Source: Pseudoselenomonas ruminantium (GTDB taxonomy: Bacteria; Bacillota; Negativicutes; Selenomonadales; Selenomonadaceae). From it: a stretch of DNA of 64,000 nucleotides. Each line of letters opens with the position of its first letter. Position 1 is the stretch's first letter. A model generated the notes under the pieces. The model was not told where the DNA came from, did no database searches, and saw nothing but the letters and a program-made list of their open reading frames with translations. The stretch lies in the NCBI RefSeq assembly GCF_900113715.1, contig NZ_FOQK01000002.1, positions 124,001 to 188,000 of the forward strand, written 5' to 3'. A program made the position numbers and the translations under genes. Of this stretch, positions 1-7,749 are shown piece after piece.

Positions 1-1
1 T

Positions 2-568
2 AAACAGACTACGGCCTGGGTGTCAATGCATGAAAAGGACGGAAATGGTCAGTGGCAGCAAGTCATGACTACGCCGGGCTATATCGGCAAGAATGGCTTG
101 GGCAAGACCAAGGAGGGCGACAGCAAGACGCCGGTGGGCGTCTTCCGTTTCAACAAGGCCTTCGGTATTGCCCCTGACACTGGCTGTGCCATTCCCTATA
201 CGCAGGTAGATGAACATATCTATTGGTCTGGCGACATGCGTCCCGGCATGAGATATAACGAGATGGTGGATATCCGCAAGTTCCCAGGCCTTGATAAAGA
301 AGCCAGCGAGCATATCGCTGACTATACGGTTCACTATGTCTACTGCTTGAACATCAGCTACAATGAGGCTGGTGAGCTTGGCAAGGGTTCGGCCATTTTC
401 CTGCACTGCACGGCGCCGATGAAACCATACACTGGCGGCTGCGTAGCCATCCCACAGGACAAGATGCGCTTTGTGCTGCAGAGGGTACGCCCTGACTGTG
501 TGGTATTGATTGATTCCCTCAAAAATATCGCCCCGTCTGTGGCGGCTGATTGGGGCGTGTTGCAATGA
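2..568 (+). CDS. L,D-transpeptidase family protein (5' end outside window)
   Basis: Probable YkuD-type L,D-transpeptidase, an exported enzyme that cross-links or anchors to peptidoglycan through an active-site cysteine. The open frame runs to the window edge, and the residues before the GTG at 20 fit the family, so the true start lies upstream and GTG 20 is probably internal. The catalytic region is visible near the C-terminus: FLHCTAP followed by TGGCVAIP gives a His and a Cys 12 residues apart, about H129 and C141 counted from GTG 20. The YGKNGLGKTKEGD-like substrate loop lies near residues 22-35. The usual Ser-His-Gly-Cys is Thr-Gly-Gly-Cys here. Family call confident; physiological substrate unknown. 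Confidence 0.8.
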   Translation, partial: KQTTAWVSMHEKDGNGQWQQVMTTPGYIGKNGLGKTKEGDSKTPVGVFRFNKAFGIAPDTGCAIPYTQVDEHIYWSGDMRPGMRYNEMVDIRKFPGLDKEASEHIADYTVHYVYCLNISYNEAGELGKGSAIFLHCTAPMKPYTGGCVAIPQDKMRFVLQRVRPDCVVLIDSLKNIAPSVAADWGVLQ

Positions 569-711
569 ATTCCCTTCTTGTAGAGCGTAGGAAGAAGGCA
601 GGAGGTACAGCCGCAGCGTCGGTAAGTTCAGCAACAACTATATCTGGGAAGAAACCATGGGCGATGCTATTTGCCGGAATGTATTTGCGTAGAAATAATG
701 GAGGTCCCTAA

Positions 712-1846
712 ATGTCAGTAAAGAGTATGCAGGCACGAGTCAATCCCGTATATCTAACCGCTAAGACAGCTGTGTGCTTGATGGAAAGGGCGAAAATACC
801 AGGGGCTGAGGAGATTGCCTGTGCCTTGGCTTTAGACGATAAGGCACTGCTGCAAAATATGAAGGATGAAGAAACCATCCTGGGCAATGCGCTGGTGGTT
901 GAGGCCAAGTATCGCACGATGTGCCGCTTGATTGAGGCGTCTGGGATTATGACCTCTGTAGATTTGCCCTGCGGCTATACGCCAAAGGCAATTTATATGA
1001 CGGAACATGGCAGGAAATTTGTTGGACTGGATCTGCCAATCGTCATACAGGAAATAGAACCGATTATCCGTCAATTGGCTGGCCAAGCGGAAAATGTGAC
1101 CTTCTATGGAGTAGACGCTACCAATTACAGCTCATTGAAAGCTGCCTTGTATGATGTTAGCGGGCCCTTATGTATCTCAACCGAGGGCATGATGATGTAT
1201 TTCAGTGATGACGAGGCTGATACCGTCATCGCCAATATCCAATGCCTGCTAAGCGAATATGGCGGCTGCTGGATAACGCCTGACCCTGAATATGCGCTGC
1301 AGTTTTGCGGCACTTTCCAGGCCGTTTTCGGCGAAGAATCGCTGGCGAAACTCATGGCGACAAGGGACACGGCTCAAGGCCAAGAAGATTAATCTTGGGG
1401 AACATATGCCGGAATTAAGCGTTTATAAGCAGCTTGCTCCAGAGCAGATTGTGCGCTTTAAGGAGGCCATGAGGCATTGTCATTATTGGGTCATTACCCT
1501 TGACGAGACAAAGGGATTACACGATACGGCGAGGTTCATGGAAGAGCAGTCCTTTGCGATGGAATATGCGTTGGAAAAGGGAATCCTGCACCTGTCGTTG
1601 TGTGGTAGGCTTGATACCATCTCAGCACCGCAACTGCTGCTGGTGTGGGAGAAAGCCAATCATGGCGGAAACATTGAAGGGATAAGGATTGATTGTACCC
1701 GACTGAAGTATATATCATCGGCAGGAATCCGCTTGCTGCTTGAGATACAGGAAAACTGCGGCAGACCTCTAGGTTTTTCTGGAGTCAATGCAAAAGTAAA
1801 AGAAATCTTGCAGCAGAATGGTTTGGCGGAGCTGAATGAAAGCTGA
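712..1846 (+). pseudogene. Methyltransferase (leucine carboxyl methyltransferase-like) fused to STAS domain, frameshifted
   Basis: The first part (712 to about 1380, ATG after a GGAGG site) resembles the class I SAM-dependent methyltransferases of the leucine carboxyl methyltransferase/polyketide O-methyltransferase group, with VDLPCGYTPKA as the SAM loop. The reading then moves from frame 1 to frame 2 near 1370-1390: frame 1 stops at 1392, while frame 2 continues with KAKKINLGEHMPELS, a natural continuation of the methyltransferase end. The second part runs to 1846 and ends in an anti-sigma-antagonist-like STAS domain (LCGRLDT, CTRLKYISSAGIRLLL). One indel would restore a fusion of about 375 residues. 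It could be a real pseudogene or a sequencing error. Alternatively the STAS part is translated alone from ATG 1406. Confidence 0.65.
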
Positions 1847-1868
1847 ATGGTGGGAAGGTGGAACAGTT

Positions 1869-2247
1869 ATGCTGAAAAAAGTTGCGCTGGTTAATCGGAT
1901 ATGCCTGCTATTGCTGGCAGTATTGATGCTGGTGGGGACAAATGCGGAGGCTGGTCATCTTCAAGCAGGCCCAGCTTATCGTTCATGATGACAATGCGGA
2001 TATTCCCCGGCAGATTGCCGAGGGCAAGGCGGACATCATGATTACGGAAACCGTAGAGGCTGCACATTATGTCCGCATGGACAAGCGGCTGGCCGCTCCA
2101 CTCAAGGACAAGCCCTTCACGCGTCACTCCTGTGGTATCCTGATGCAAAAAGGCGACCAGGAATGGCTCAACTACATTAACTTTGTACTGGCAGAACTGA
2201 AGATGGACGGGACCTTGGCAAACTTGGAGGAAAAATATCTGAAATAG
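1869..2247 (+). pseudogene. Periplasmic amino-acid-binding protein remnant (SBP family 3, PheC-like)
   Basis: An ATG at 1869 opens a clear signal peptide (MLKKVALVNRICLLLLAVLM, then Ala-rich NAEA), but that frame stops near 1988. The neighbouring frame from about 1942 encodes the C-terminal third of a family 3 solute-binding protein of the cyclohexadienyl dehydratase type: LIVHDDNADIPRQIAEGKAD, MITETVEAA, LMQKGDQEWLNYINF and a final LEEKYLK. The central 130-150 residues that should lie between signal peptide and this lobe are missing, so a deletion joined the two ends out of frame. It is not expected to be functional. Confidence 0.7.
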
Positions 2248-2338
2248 AGAAAAGCAGCAGGAAATAAAGGATATACAGGACACGCGAAAGGTATTATACT
2301 TGATAAGGAATATTTGTCGATAGTTGGAGGCTGTGTTT

Positions 2339-2932
2339 GTGAATCTGGTGGAACGTGTCTGTGGTCATACTTGGATGATCCTGCGTCATAAGTATTGGGT
2401 GTTTCGGTTTTGCTGCATTGCGGGGATTCCGTGGCAGGGATTTATGCACGACTGGTCGAAATTTTCGCCGACGGAGTTTATCGAAAGCGTAAAATACTAC
2501 AATGGCAAGGTTTCGCCGATAAAGATCTGCAAACGGGAAAACAATGGGCTGTCCATGGCCTGGATTCACCATCATGGACGGAATCTCCATCATTATGAGG
2601 CTTGGTGGGATAATTTTGACCATGGCGCCCATCCCCAGGATATGCCCTATAAATACGCGGTGGAAATGATATGTGACTGCCTGGGGGCAGCTAAGGCCTA
2701 CGGCCGGGATGAGTTCACCTTTCAGGCCGAATACGAATGGTGGCAGAATAAATGTGCCACCGGTGTTGGCATGAGCCCGAACATGCAGGCTTTTGTGGAA
2801 ACGATACTCAGTCAGCTGGCGGCGACGGAGGATTTGAACTTGCTGCGGCCCAAGTCCCTGCGAAAAATTTATGCATCAGTTGTGAAAGAAGGAAAATATG
2901 AATATACAGATTTTCGGCACCAAGAAGTGTAA
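2339..2932 (+). CDS. DUF5662 family protein
   Basis: Complete protein of about 197 residues of the uncharacterised DUF5662 family, recognised from the HDWSKFSPTEF segment, the WIHHHGRNLHHYE metal-ligand-like His cluster and the W-rich middle. GTG 2339 is the best start because GGAGG lies 8 bases upstream; TTG 2324 and GTG 2333 are too close to that site. The His/Asp/Glu-rich motifs suggest a metal-binding helical bundle, but no activity is established. It overlaps the following ArsC-like gene by 35 bases, so the two are probably co-translated. Confidence 0.75.
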   Translation: MNLVERVCGHTWMILRHKYWVFRFCCIAGIPWQGFMHDWSKFSPTEFIESVKYYNGKVSPIKICKRENNGLSMAWIHHHGRNLHHYEAWWDNFDHGAHPQDMPYKYAVEMICDCLGAAKAYGRDEFTFQAEYEWWQNKCATGVGMSPNMQAFVETILSQLAATEDLNLLRPKSLRKIYASVVKEGKYEYTDFRHQEV

Positions 2933-3245
2933 CGATACGAAGAAAGCCCAGCGGTTCTTTAAAGAGCGCGGAATAAAGTTCCAATTCATCGACATGCTGG
3001 ACAAGGGCATGAGCAAAGGCGAATTCCAGTCCGTGGCCAGGGCCCATGGAGGCATCGATGGGATGATCAATCCGGATTGCAAGGATAAAGAAGCCTTAGC
3101 CCGCGTAACCTATATGGCCGATAAGCTGAAGACGCTTCTGGAGAATCAGCAGGTCATAAAGACACCGGTGGTAAGGAACGGCAAAGAGTCAACCGTTGGT
3201 TATGAGCCGGAGATTTGGAAAAGCTGGCAGGCAGCAAAGGGATAA
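2898..3245 (+). CDS. ArsC/Spx-family thioredoxin-fold protein (YffB-like)
   Basis: Small 115-residue protein of the arsenate reductase ArsC family. The thioredoxin-fold start IFGTKKCNDTKKAQRFF carries the conserved Cys11, followed by the F.F.D..DKG.SK element and a C-terminal TPVVRNGKESTVGYEPEIW strand. It has a single active Cys rather than CxxC, as in the YffB branch, which may use glutathione or another thiol and is not a proven arsenate reductase. It overlaps the DUF5662 gene and is followed directly by a strong terminator, so the two form a short operon. Confidence 0.8.
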   Translation: MNIQIFGTKKCNDTKKAQRFFKERGIKFQFIDMLDKGMSKGEFQSVARAHGGIDGMINPDCKDKEALARVTYMADKLKTLLENQQVIKTPVVRNGKESTVGYEPEIWKSWQAAKG

Positions 3246-3252
3246 CCTGCGC

Positions 3253-3301
3253 AAACAGGCGGTCTGACATGTCAAATCTTGACATGTCAGACCGCCTGTT
3301 T
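3253..3301. terminator. Terminator-like hairpin with 23-bp perfect arms built from two TTGACNNGTCAA-type motifs
   Basis: A perfect inverted repeat: arms 3253-3275 and 3279-3301 with a 3-base loop. The inner parts are CTGACATGTCAA and TTGACATGTCAG, two inverted copies of the short palindrome repeated elsewhere in the window. It lies just after the ArsC-like gene and before the minus-strand transporter remnant, so it can terminate from both sides. There is no long T-run. Confidence 0.7.
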
Positions 3302-3310
3302 ACGTGGAAG

Positions 3311-3650
3311 CTAGCCCTCGTCACCATTTGGAGGCATCGGATCTGTGGGGGAGATTGCCAGAGTTGGGGTAACAGGCTGACAATCAGTCCCGGCATGATG
3401 ATGCCGCAGGCCGGTAATGGATTCGTGCAGGATGATTTGAGCAATGGCCAGGCCAATTACGGGAATCAGCAGGGAAAGCGGTGCTACTTTTGCGGCAGTA
3501 TATTTTCCAAGCAGTACACTCCACATGCCATAGCCAAACAGAGTAGTACCATAGGACAGGTATCCATTTTCCCCCGAAGATTTCCAGCCCGTATTCTAAC
3601 GGACAGTGGATATTGTACGCGCTTTTGGCTGCGTATCCCAGCCGTAAATG
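3311..3650 (-). pseudogene. EamA/DMT-family transporter C-terminal remnant
   Basis: The minus strand encodes a recognisable last part of a drug/metabolite transporter of the EamA family: LSYGTTLFGYGMWSVLLGKY, then AAKVAPLSLLIPVIGLA and IAQIILHESITGL, matching the last two EamA helices. Upstream of about 3650 the similarity disappears and the frame is interrupted, and the segment after ITGL also lacks family character. No start or ribosome site is present. This is a decayed gene tail. Confidence 0.55.
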
Positions 3651-3748
3651 GTTGTAAATGCTGTTCCTTTGCTGTGTCATAAGATAACCGCCCCACAGGC
3701 TATAATCCTGCGGAGCGGTTGGCTGGTTATGGGAGACAGAGGAATAGC

Positions 3749-4078
3749 TCAGCGGAAGACAAGCTGCACAAGCAGCATATAGAGAGCGGTACCGCCGCCG
3801 ATGGCTAGCAGCATTTGATGGGTGCGGGCCTGGATGAAGGCGGTGACGGCAACGGCGGCAGCTTCGGGAAGACCATGGCTGCCGCCGGTCAGCTCTACGC
3901 CCCGCAGGCAGTAAACGACTAGAAAGCCAAAGACCGCTGCTGGCAGGACTTTGCCCAGATAGCGGACAAAGTTAGGGGTGTGCTCCGGGGTCGGGAAGAG
4001 GGCAAAGGATAAAAAGCGGGTGAGGGATGTGGCTGCCACCACCATCAATACGGTGATGATCTGTTCAGTCAGTGACAT
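3749..4078 (-). CDS. azlD: AzlD, branched-chain amino acid exporter small subunit
   Basis: 109-residue membrane protein of the AzlD family, the small partner of AzlC in export of branched-chain amino acids. Start at the ATG giving MSLTEQIITVLMVVAATSLT. The family core TRFLSFALFP and KVLPAAVFGFLVVYCL are visible, with about four hydrophobic segments. It overlaps the end of azlC by 14 bases, the usual translational coupling of this pair. Confidence 0.88.
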   Translation of the reverse strand: MSLTEQIITVLMVVAATSLTRFLSFALFPTPEHTPNFVRYLGKVLPAAVFGFLVVYCLRGVELTGGSHGLPEAAAVAVTAFIQARTHQMLLAIGGGTALYMLLVQLVFR

Positions 4079-4817
4079 GTTCCGGCTCCTTTCTAGCGGG
4101 GGCGAAGTAATGGCGGCCCAGGGCAAAGACAGCGAAAATTGCCAGCAGGGTGGGGACAAGGTATTGTTCCGGTCCCCATAGCATGAGGCACAGGAGAGAA
4201 ATTGCGATGCCGGCAAGGGAACTTTGGTGGCGTTCCTCCAGCAGCCATTGCTCCGTAAAGATGCTGACAAACATAGCTGTCAGCACGAAATCGAGCCCCC
4301 GAGTATCAAAGGTCAGCAAGGAGCCGCATAGCCCGCCGACAGTGGCTCCGCCAACCCAGTAAAGATGATTGAGCAGCGTTACCCAGAAGAAAAACCAGCC
4401 TTTGTCGATATCCGCAGGGATTTTTGCGGTGAAGTTGATGGAAAAGCTTTCATCACACATGCCGTAAATGAGATAAGGCGTTTTCAGGCCATGGCCCCGG
4501 TATTTTTCCAGCATGGATATGCCATAAAAAATATGCCGGGCATTGACAATCAGCGCCACCAGGAAGGCATGCAGGGGATTGAAGGGGGCCAGCAGCATGG
4601 GGACTGTCAGGAATTCCACCGAACCAGCAAAAATAAGCAGGCTCATCAGGGCAGGATAGATGAAACTAAAGCCGGAAGCATTCATGAAGACACCATAGGC
4701 AATGCCGATAAGGAGAAAACCGGCAAAGATGGGCATGGTATAGGGGAATGCCGTCTGCAATGCCCGCCAAGCAGGATGCATGCTGGGGGATGTGCTGTTT
4801 GTAGTTTCTGTAGACAT
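4065..4817 (-). CDS. azlC: AzlC, branched-chain amino acid exporter large subunit
   Basis: 250-residue integral membrane protein of the AzlC family. Characteristic segments include GFLLIGIAYGVFMNASGFSF, the NARHIFYGISMLEKY loop and YGMCDESFSI. It forms the exporter with AzlD, encoded immediately downstream with a short overlap. A Gly-rich Shine-Dalgarno (AGGAGG on the minus strand near 4826-4831) precedes ATG 4817. The LysR-type gene on the opposite strand, beginning 130 bases away, probably regulates the pair. Confidence 0.9.
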   Translation of the reverse strand: MSTETTNSTSPSMHPAWRALQTAFPYTMPIFAGFLLIGIAYGVFMNASGFSFIYPALMSLLIFAGSVEFLTVPMLLAPFNPLHAFLVALIVNARHIFYGISMLEKYRGHGLKTPYLIYGMCDESFSINFTAKIPADIDKGWFFFWVTLLNHLYWVGGATVGGLCGSLLTFDTRGLDFVLTAMFVSIFTEQWLLEERHQSSLAGIAISLLCLMLWGPEQYLVPTLLAIFAVFALGRHYFAPARKEPEHVTD

Positions 4818-4895
4818 GTTTGTACTCCTCCTAGGTATGCGCTTGCTGAAATGTTACAGATAGATTACAATAAAAATAAACATGATACAACATGC

Positions 4896-4922
4896 AAAAA
4901 ATCATAGTTCGCATGATTTTTT
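4896..4922. promoter_or_regulatory. Inverted repeat in azlC/lysR divergent promoter region
   Basis: A perfect 10-bp inverted repeat (AAAAAATCAT, 7-base spacer, ATGATTTTTT) lies between the divergently transcribed azlCD operon and the LysR-type gene, 26 bases before the latter's start. The position is typical of an operator for a LysR-type regulator, but the sequence could also act as an attenuating hairpin for the regulator gene. Confidence 0.45.
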
Positions 4923-4947
4923 GTCATGGAGAAAGGAGTTACGCAGG

Positions 4948-5823
4948 ATGGACGCCATCAAATGCCGGGCTTTCCTAGTGGCTGCCCAGAGGGGGAGCTT
5001 TACAGCGGCAGCACAGGAACTGGGGTACACCCAGTCAGGCATCACCCGCATGATAAATGCGCTGGAGGAAGAACTGGGATTTCGGGTTTTTGCCCGTGTC
5101 AGAGGCGGTGTACAACTCACCGATAACGGTCATAGGATACTGCCCTTGCTGGAAAATATTGTTCGTGCCTGCCAGCAGGTGGAGGAATACAGCGGGGATA
5201 TTTGCGGCCTGGTACGGGGCACGGTTTCCGTGGGCTGTTACTATAGTGTATCGTTTATGTGGATGCCGCAGATCATTCGCAAATTCCAGAAACGGTATCC
5301 GCATATCCGTGTGAATATGCTGGAACGCAGCAACCGTGATCTGGCCCCCCTGCTGGCCAGCCGCCGTCTGGATATCTGCGTGGGGGCCAGGCTGTCTGAG
5401 GTAGACTACGAATGGATTCCCCTTTACCGTGACGAGATGGTGGCCTGGCTGCCCCAGGGACACCCGCTGACCAGAGCCAAACAGCTCATGCCGAAGATGC
5501 TGGAGGGAGAGACTTTTATTCAGCCGCTGCCTCAACAGGATACGGATTTGGATAGGCTGCTGCAGGGCGAAAATCTGTCGATGAATCTGCGCTATTCCAC
5601 CCAGGAGGCGTTTACCGCTTACAACATGGTAGAAGCCGGGTTGGGGGTAAGCCTCAATCAAAGGTTGATTTCACAAAAATGGCACGGTCAGGTAGAACTG
5701 GCATCCTTTTCTCCGCCCCAATACTTCGAGATGGGCATAGCTGTGCCGTGTCTCAAAGAAGCATCGCCTGCCACCAGAAAGTTAATCGAATGTATCCGTG
5801 AAACTGTGGCAGAACTTATATAA
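4948..5823 (+). CDS. LysR-family transcriptional regulator
   Basis: LysR-type regulator of 291 residues. The N-terminal winged helix is clear: MDAIKCRAFLVAAQRGSFTA, then AAQELGYTQSGITRMI, followed by the linker helix and two effector-binding lobes. ATG 4948 is chosen because AAAGGAG precedes it by 9 bases; the longer open frame from 4882 lacks a ribosome site and adds unrelated residues. Divergent from azlCD, so it probably controls branched-chain amino acid export (inference). Confidence 0.88.
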   Translation: MDAIKCRAFLVAAQRGSFTAAAQELGYTQSGITRMINALEEELGFRVFARVRGGVQLTDNGHRILPLLENIVRACQQVEEYSGDICGLVRGTVSVGCYYSVSFMWMPQIIRKFQKRYPHIRVNMLERSNRDLAPLLASRRLDICVGARLSEVDYEWIPLYRDEMVAWLPQGHPLTRAKQLMPKMLEGETFIQPLPQQDTDLDRLLQGENLSMNLRYSTQEAFTAYNMVEAGLGVSLNQRLISQKWHGQVELASFSPPQYFEMGIAVPCLKEASPATRKLIECIRETVAELI

Positions 5824-5836
5824 TATGCGCAGCCTT

Positions 5837-5984
5837 TATCTAGGTAAAATACGGATGGCATCAGGGAAAAGGATACGCCGGCAGCAAGAAAATGAGCCGT
5901 AGAGTTGGAACCTGTGTATTCGCGTGGGGCTGTGATAAAGCTGACAGCAAATGGGGATGGGATGTGCTAAGGTATTCCTAGATA
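5837..5984 (+). other. Possible structured RNA leader closed by a long-range stem
   Basis: TATCTAGG at 5837-5844 pairs perfectly with CCTAGATA at 5977-5984, and ATAC (5849-5852) with GTAT (5972-5975) extends the stem across a small internal loop. Smaller hairpins such as GCTGT/ACAGC lie inside. The 150-base element ends about 40 bases before the DUF488 gene. I compared it by eye with cobalamin, Moco, THF and other riboswitch patterns and could not match any. It could be chance pairing. Confidence 0.25.
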
Positions 5985-6022
5985 GGGGCAGATGGAGGGA
6001 GGGCTTGCAGAAAGGATTGCTT

Positions 6023-6388
6023 ATGGAGAACAGGATTTTACTCAAGCGCATCTATGAACCGCCAGAGGAAAGTGATGGATACCGGATACTGGTGGATAGA
6101 TTGTGGCCACGAGGCATCAAGAAGGAAGCGGCTCATCTCGATGAATGGGCCAAGGTCATTACGCCTAGTACCGAAATCCGGCGCTTGTATCATCAAGGCG
6201 AGATGCCCTTTGATGGCTTTGCGGAGGCCTACCAGGAAGAACTGGCAGCTAGTGAAGGGGCGGTGGCCTTTGCTGCCCATTGCCGAGAGCTGTTAGCGGC
6301 GCAGAATGTGACCTTGGTGTATGCGGCGAAAAACGAGCAGGAAAATCATGTACTGGTGCTGCGGGAGTGGCTGCGGCGGAATATGTAA
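6023..6388 (+). CDS. DUF488 family protein
   Basis: 121-residue protein of the DUF488 (YeaO-like) family, identified by LLKRIYEPPEESDGYRILVD and the DRLWPRGIKKE signature, LDEWAK..TPS and a C-terminal VTLVYAAKNEQENHV strand. ATG 6023 is chosen for the AAGG site 8 bases upstream; the open frame extends back to 5951 without a plausible ribosome site. Function of the family is uncharacterised. A terminator-like hairpin follows within 10 bases. Confidence 0.8.
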   Translation: MENRILLKRIYEPPEESDGYRILVDRLWPRGIKKEAAHLDEWAKVITPSTEIRRLYHQGEMPFDGFAEAYQEELAASEGAVAFAAHCRELLAAQNVTLVYAAKNEQENHVLVLREWLRRNM

Positions 6389-6394
6389 GAATGG

Positions 6395-6431
6395 GCGGTT
6401 TGACAAGTCAGATTTTGACTTGTCAGGCCGC
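6395..6431. terminator. Hairpin of two TTGACNNGTCA motifs after DUF488
   Basis: Inverted repeat 6395-6410 / 6416-6431 with a five-base loop; the arms contain TTGACAAGTCAG and TTGACTTGTCAG. It begins 7 bases after the DUF488 stop codon. A further perfect copy, TTGACCGGTCAA, lies at 6453-6464. The location fits a terminator although the T-run is weak. Confidence 0.6.
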
Positions 6432-6544
6432 TCGTTGTATTTTTACGGAAGGTTGACCGGTCAATGGGAAACGTTAAGTAAACTATAAGAATTAAAGGGT
6501 ATAATACGGATTGTTTCACGTTGCAAAATCAAAGGAGGCTTATT

Positions 6545-7261
6545 GTGAGTACTTTTTGTGAACGCACCAATTCATCTGATGTAAGCTGGTGCAAAAAATG
6601 GATTTTGGCGCTGGCAATTGTCCAGACCCTGAGTATGGGGAAATCGTTCCTGTTTATGACGGGGAAAGGGGATGGTGATGCTGCTATGCTGTTCAATATA
6701 GTAACAGTAATAGCTGTCATTTTGTTCCTGATCCTGGCGATATATGTCAATTATAAGAATAAGGTCTGGCACTTTTTATTCCGGTTGCTGTTAAGTGTCA
6801 TGGGCAATGTGATTTTATTGGTGATGGCCGCTTATTCTATTGGTGTTGCCGCGGCAATCGTTTGGGTGGTGGCCGCTGTCTTTGTCAATCGCCGGCGGTT
6901 TGCGGTATTTCTGCGGTATAAAAACTATATCCGCTATATCGTGGCAACGTATATCCTGACGGCTGGCCTCAGATTGGCCGTGATGCGGCTCTTTTTTCAT
7001 AAGCCGGAGATGTGGCCGCTGATTCAGCTTGGTTCGTTTGCCATTAGCATGGCGCTGCTCGGCTGGTTCTATCATTTGCTCATGCAGGAGATACAGAAAG
7101 GGAGAACGTTCTTTGAGGCGACGCGCATTGTGGCGCTGATTCCCGTGGCCTTTATCTATTTCCTCATCGGCTTGCTTACCATTGTGCCCGTGAAATTCTT
7201 CTCGGGCGAAAGCCTTTTCGGTGAAGAGGGAAATGATTATCTCGTAATGCCACAGAAATAA
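6545..7261 (+). CDS. Uncharacterised multi-pass membrane protein (paralogue A)
   Basis: 238-residue protein with about six or seven hydrophobic segments and no recognised family. GTG 6545 is the best start: AAAGGAGG lies 6 bases upstream. It is a paralogue of the protein at 10374-11090, of equal length; the closest match is the C-terminus, where both have QEI..GR.FF.A.RI, YFLIG.LTIVP.K.FSGES and LFGEEG.DYL.MPQ. A TATAAT-like box at 6500-6505 could serve as -10 region. The conserved charged tail FSGESLFGEEG suggests a cytosolic or periplasmic interaction site. Confidence 0.6.
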   Translation: MSTFCERTNSSDVSWCKKWILALAIVQTLSMGKSFLFMTGKGDGDAAMLFNIVTVIAVILFLILAIYVNYKNKVWHFLFRLLLSVMGNVILLVMAAYSIGVAAAIVWVVAAVFVNRRRFAVFLRYKNYIRYIVATYILTAGLRLAVMRLFFHKPEMWPLIQLGSFAISMALLGWFYHLLMQEIQKGRTFFEATRIVALIPVAFIYFLIGLLTIVPVKFFSGESLFGEEGNDYLVMPQK

Positions 7262-7275
7262 TCCATTTGAGGACT

Positions 7276-7304
7276 TTGATCAGTCAAATTGACCGGTCAA
7301 TTTG
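7276..7304. repeat. Double copy of the TTGACNNGTCAA palindrome
   Basis: TTGATCAGTCAA (7276-7287) is followed by TTGACCGGTCAA (7289-7300); the latter sits in a perfect 20-bp palindrome 7285-7304. It lies between the convergent membrane protein and HxlR genes and also encodes the last residues (RQIDRSI) of the HxlR protein. Confidence 0.7.
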
Positions 7305-7625
7305 ACGGCTGGAATAAGCTTTGCCCCAGTCGCAGAGCTGCTTGAGGACGGGCTGCAGGGTCCGTCCTGTGGCAGAGAGTGAGTAGATGGTACGCGGGGG
7401 AAGGTCTGGGATGACTTCGCGTTCGATGATGGCCGCTTGCTCGAGCCGGCGAAGTTCTTGGGACAGGGCTTTGGGCGAAATCGTTATCAGTGCACACTGG
7501 AGCTCATTGAAATGAAAGGGGTGCTGGGAAAGCTGCCAAAGTATTTGGAGCGTCCATTTGCCACTCAGAAGGTTGAGGGCGGTTTCCATGGGACATTGGG
7601 GTGTGACGGATGGGATTTTTGTCAT
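7284..7625 (-). CDS. HxlR-family transcriptional regulator
   Basis: 113-residue MarR-like winged-helix regulator of the HxlR group. The signature start is clear: CPMETALNLLSGKWTLQILW, then FNELQCALITISPKALSQEL.RLE and the wing DLPPRTIYSLSATGR. Its initiation region lies 125 bases from the divergent amidohydrolase gene, which may be its target (inference). The C-terminal residues are encoded by the TTGACNNGTCAA repeat, suggesting that the repeat replaced or extended the original end. Confidence 0.88.
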   Translation of the reverse strand: MTKIPSVTPQCPMETALNLLSGKWTLQILWQLSQHPFHFNELQCALITISPKALSQELRRLEQAAIIEREVIPDLPPRTIYSLSATGRTLQPVLKQLCDWGKAYSSRQIDRSI

Positions 7626-7749
7626 GTGGTGCCTGCCTTTCTGCGTAAAGGTATAGAAAAGTATAGCTGCTAACCGAAAAGTGCGTACTTATCGCAGGCG
7701 CAGCTTCGTGATACAGTTATTGTAGCAAATACGTCAAGGGGGAATTGCT

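Noticed and set aside
569-711. Short coding remnant between the transpeptidase and the methyltransferase
   Set aside because: Protein-like fragments (KFSNNYIWEETMGDAI) appear, but no start, ribosome site or recognisable family supports a feature.
5837-5984. Cobalamin riboswitch
   Set aside because: GGGAAAAGG and GGATACGCC segments recall it, but the conserved B12-box and core order are missing.
6453-6464. TTGACCGGTCAA as a LexA, FNR or Rex operator
   Set aside because: The half-site and spacing differ from those known boxes, and most copies lie at gene ends or inside genes rather than in promoters.
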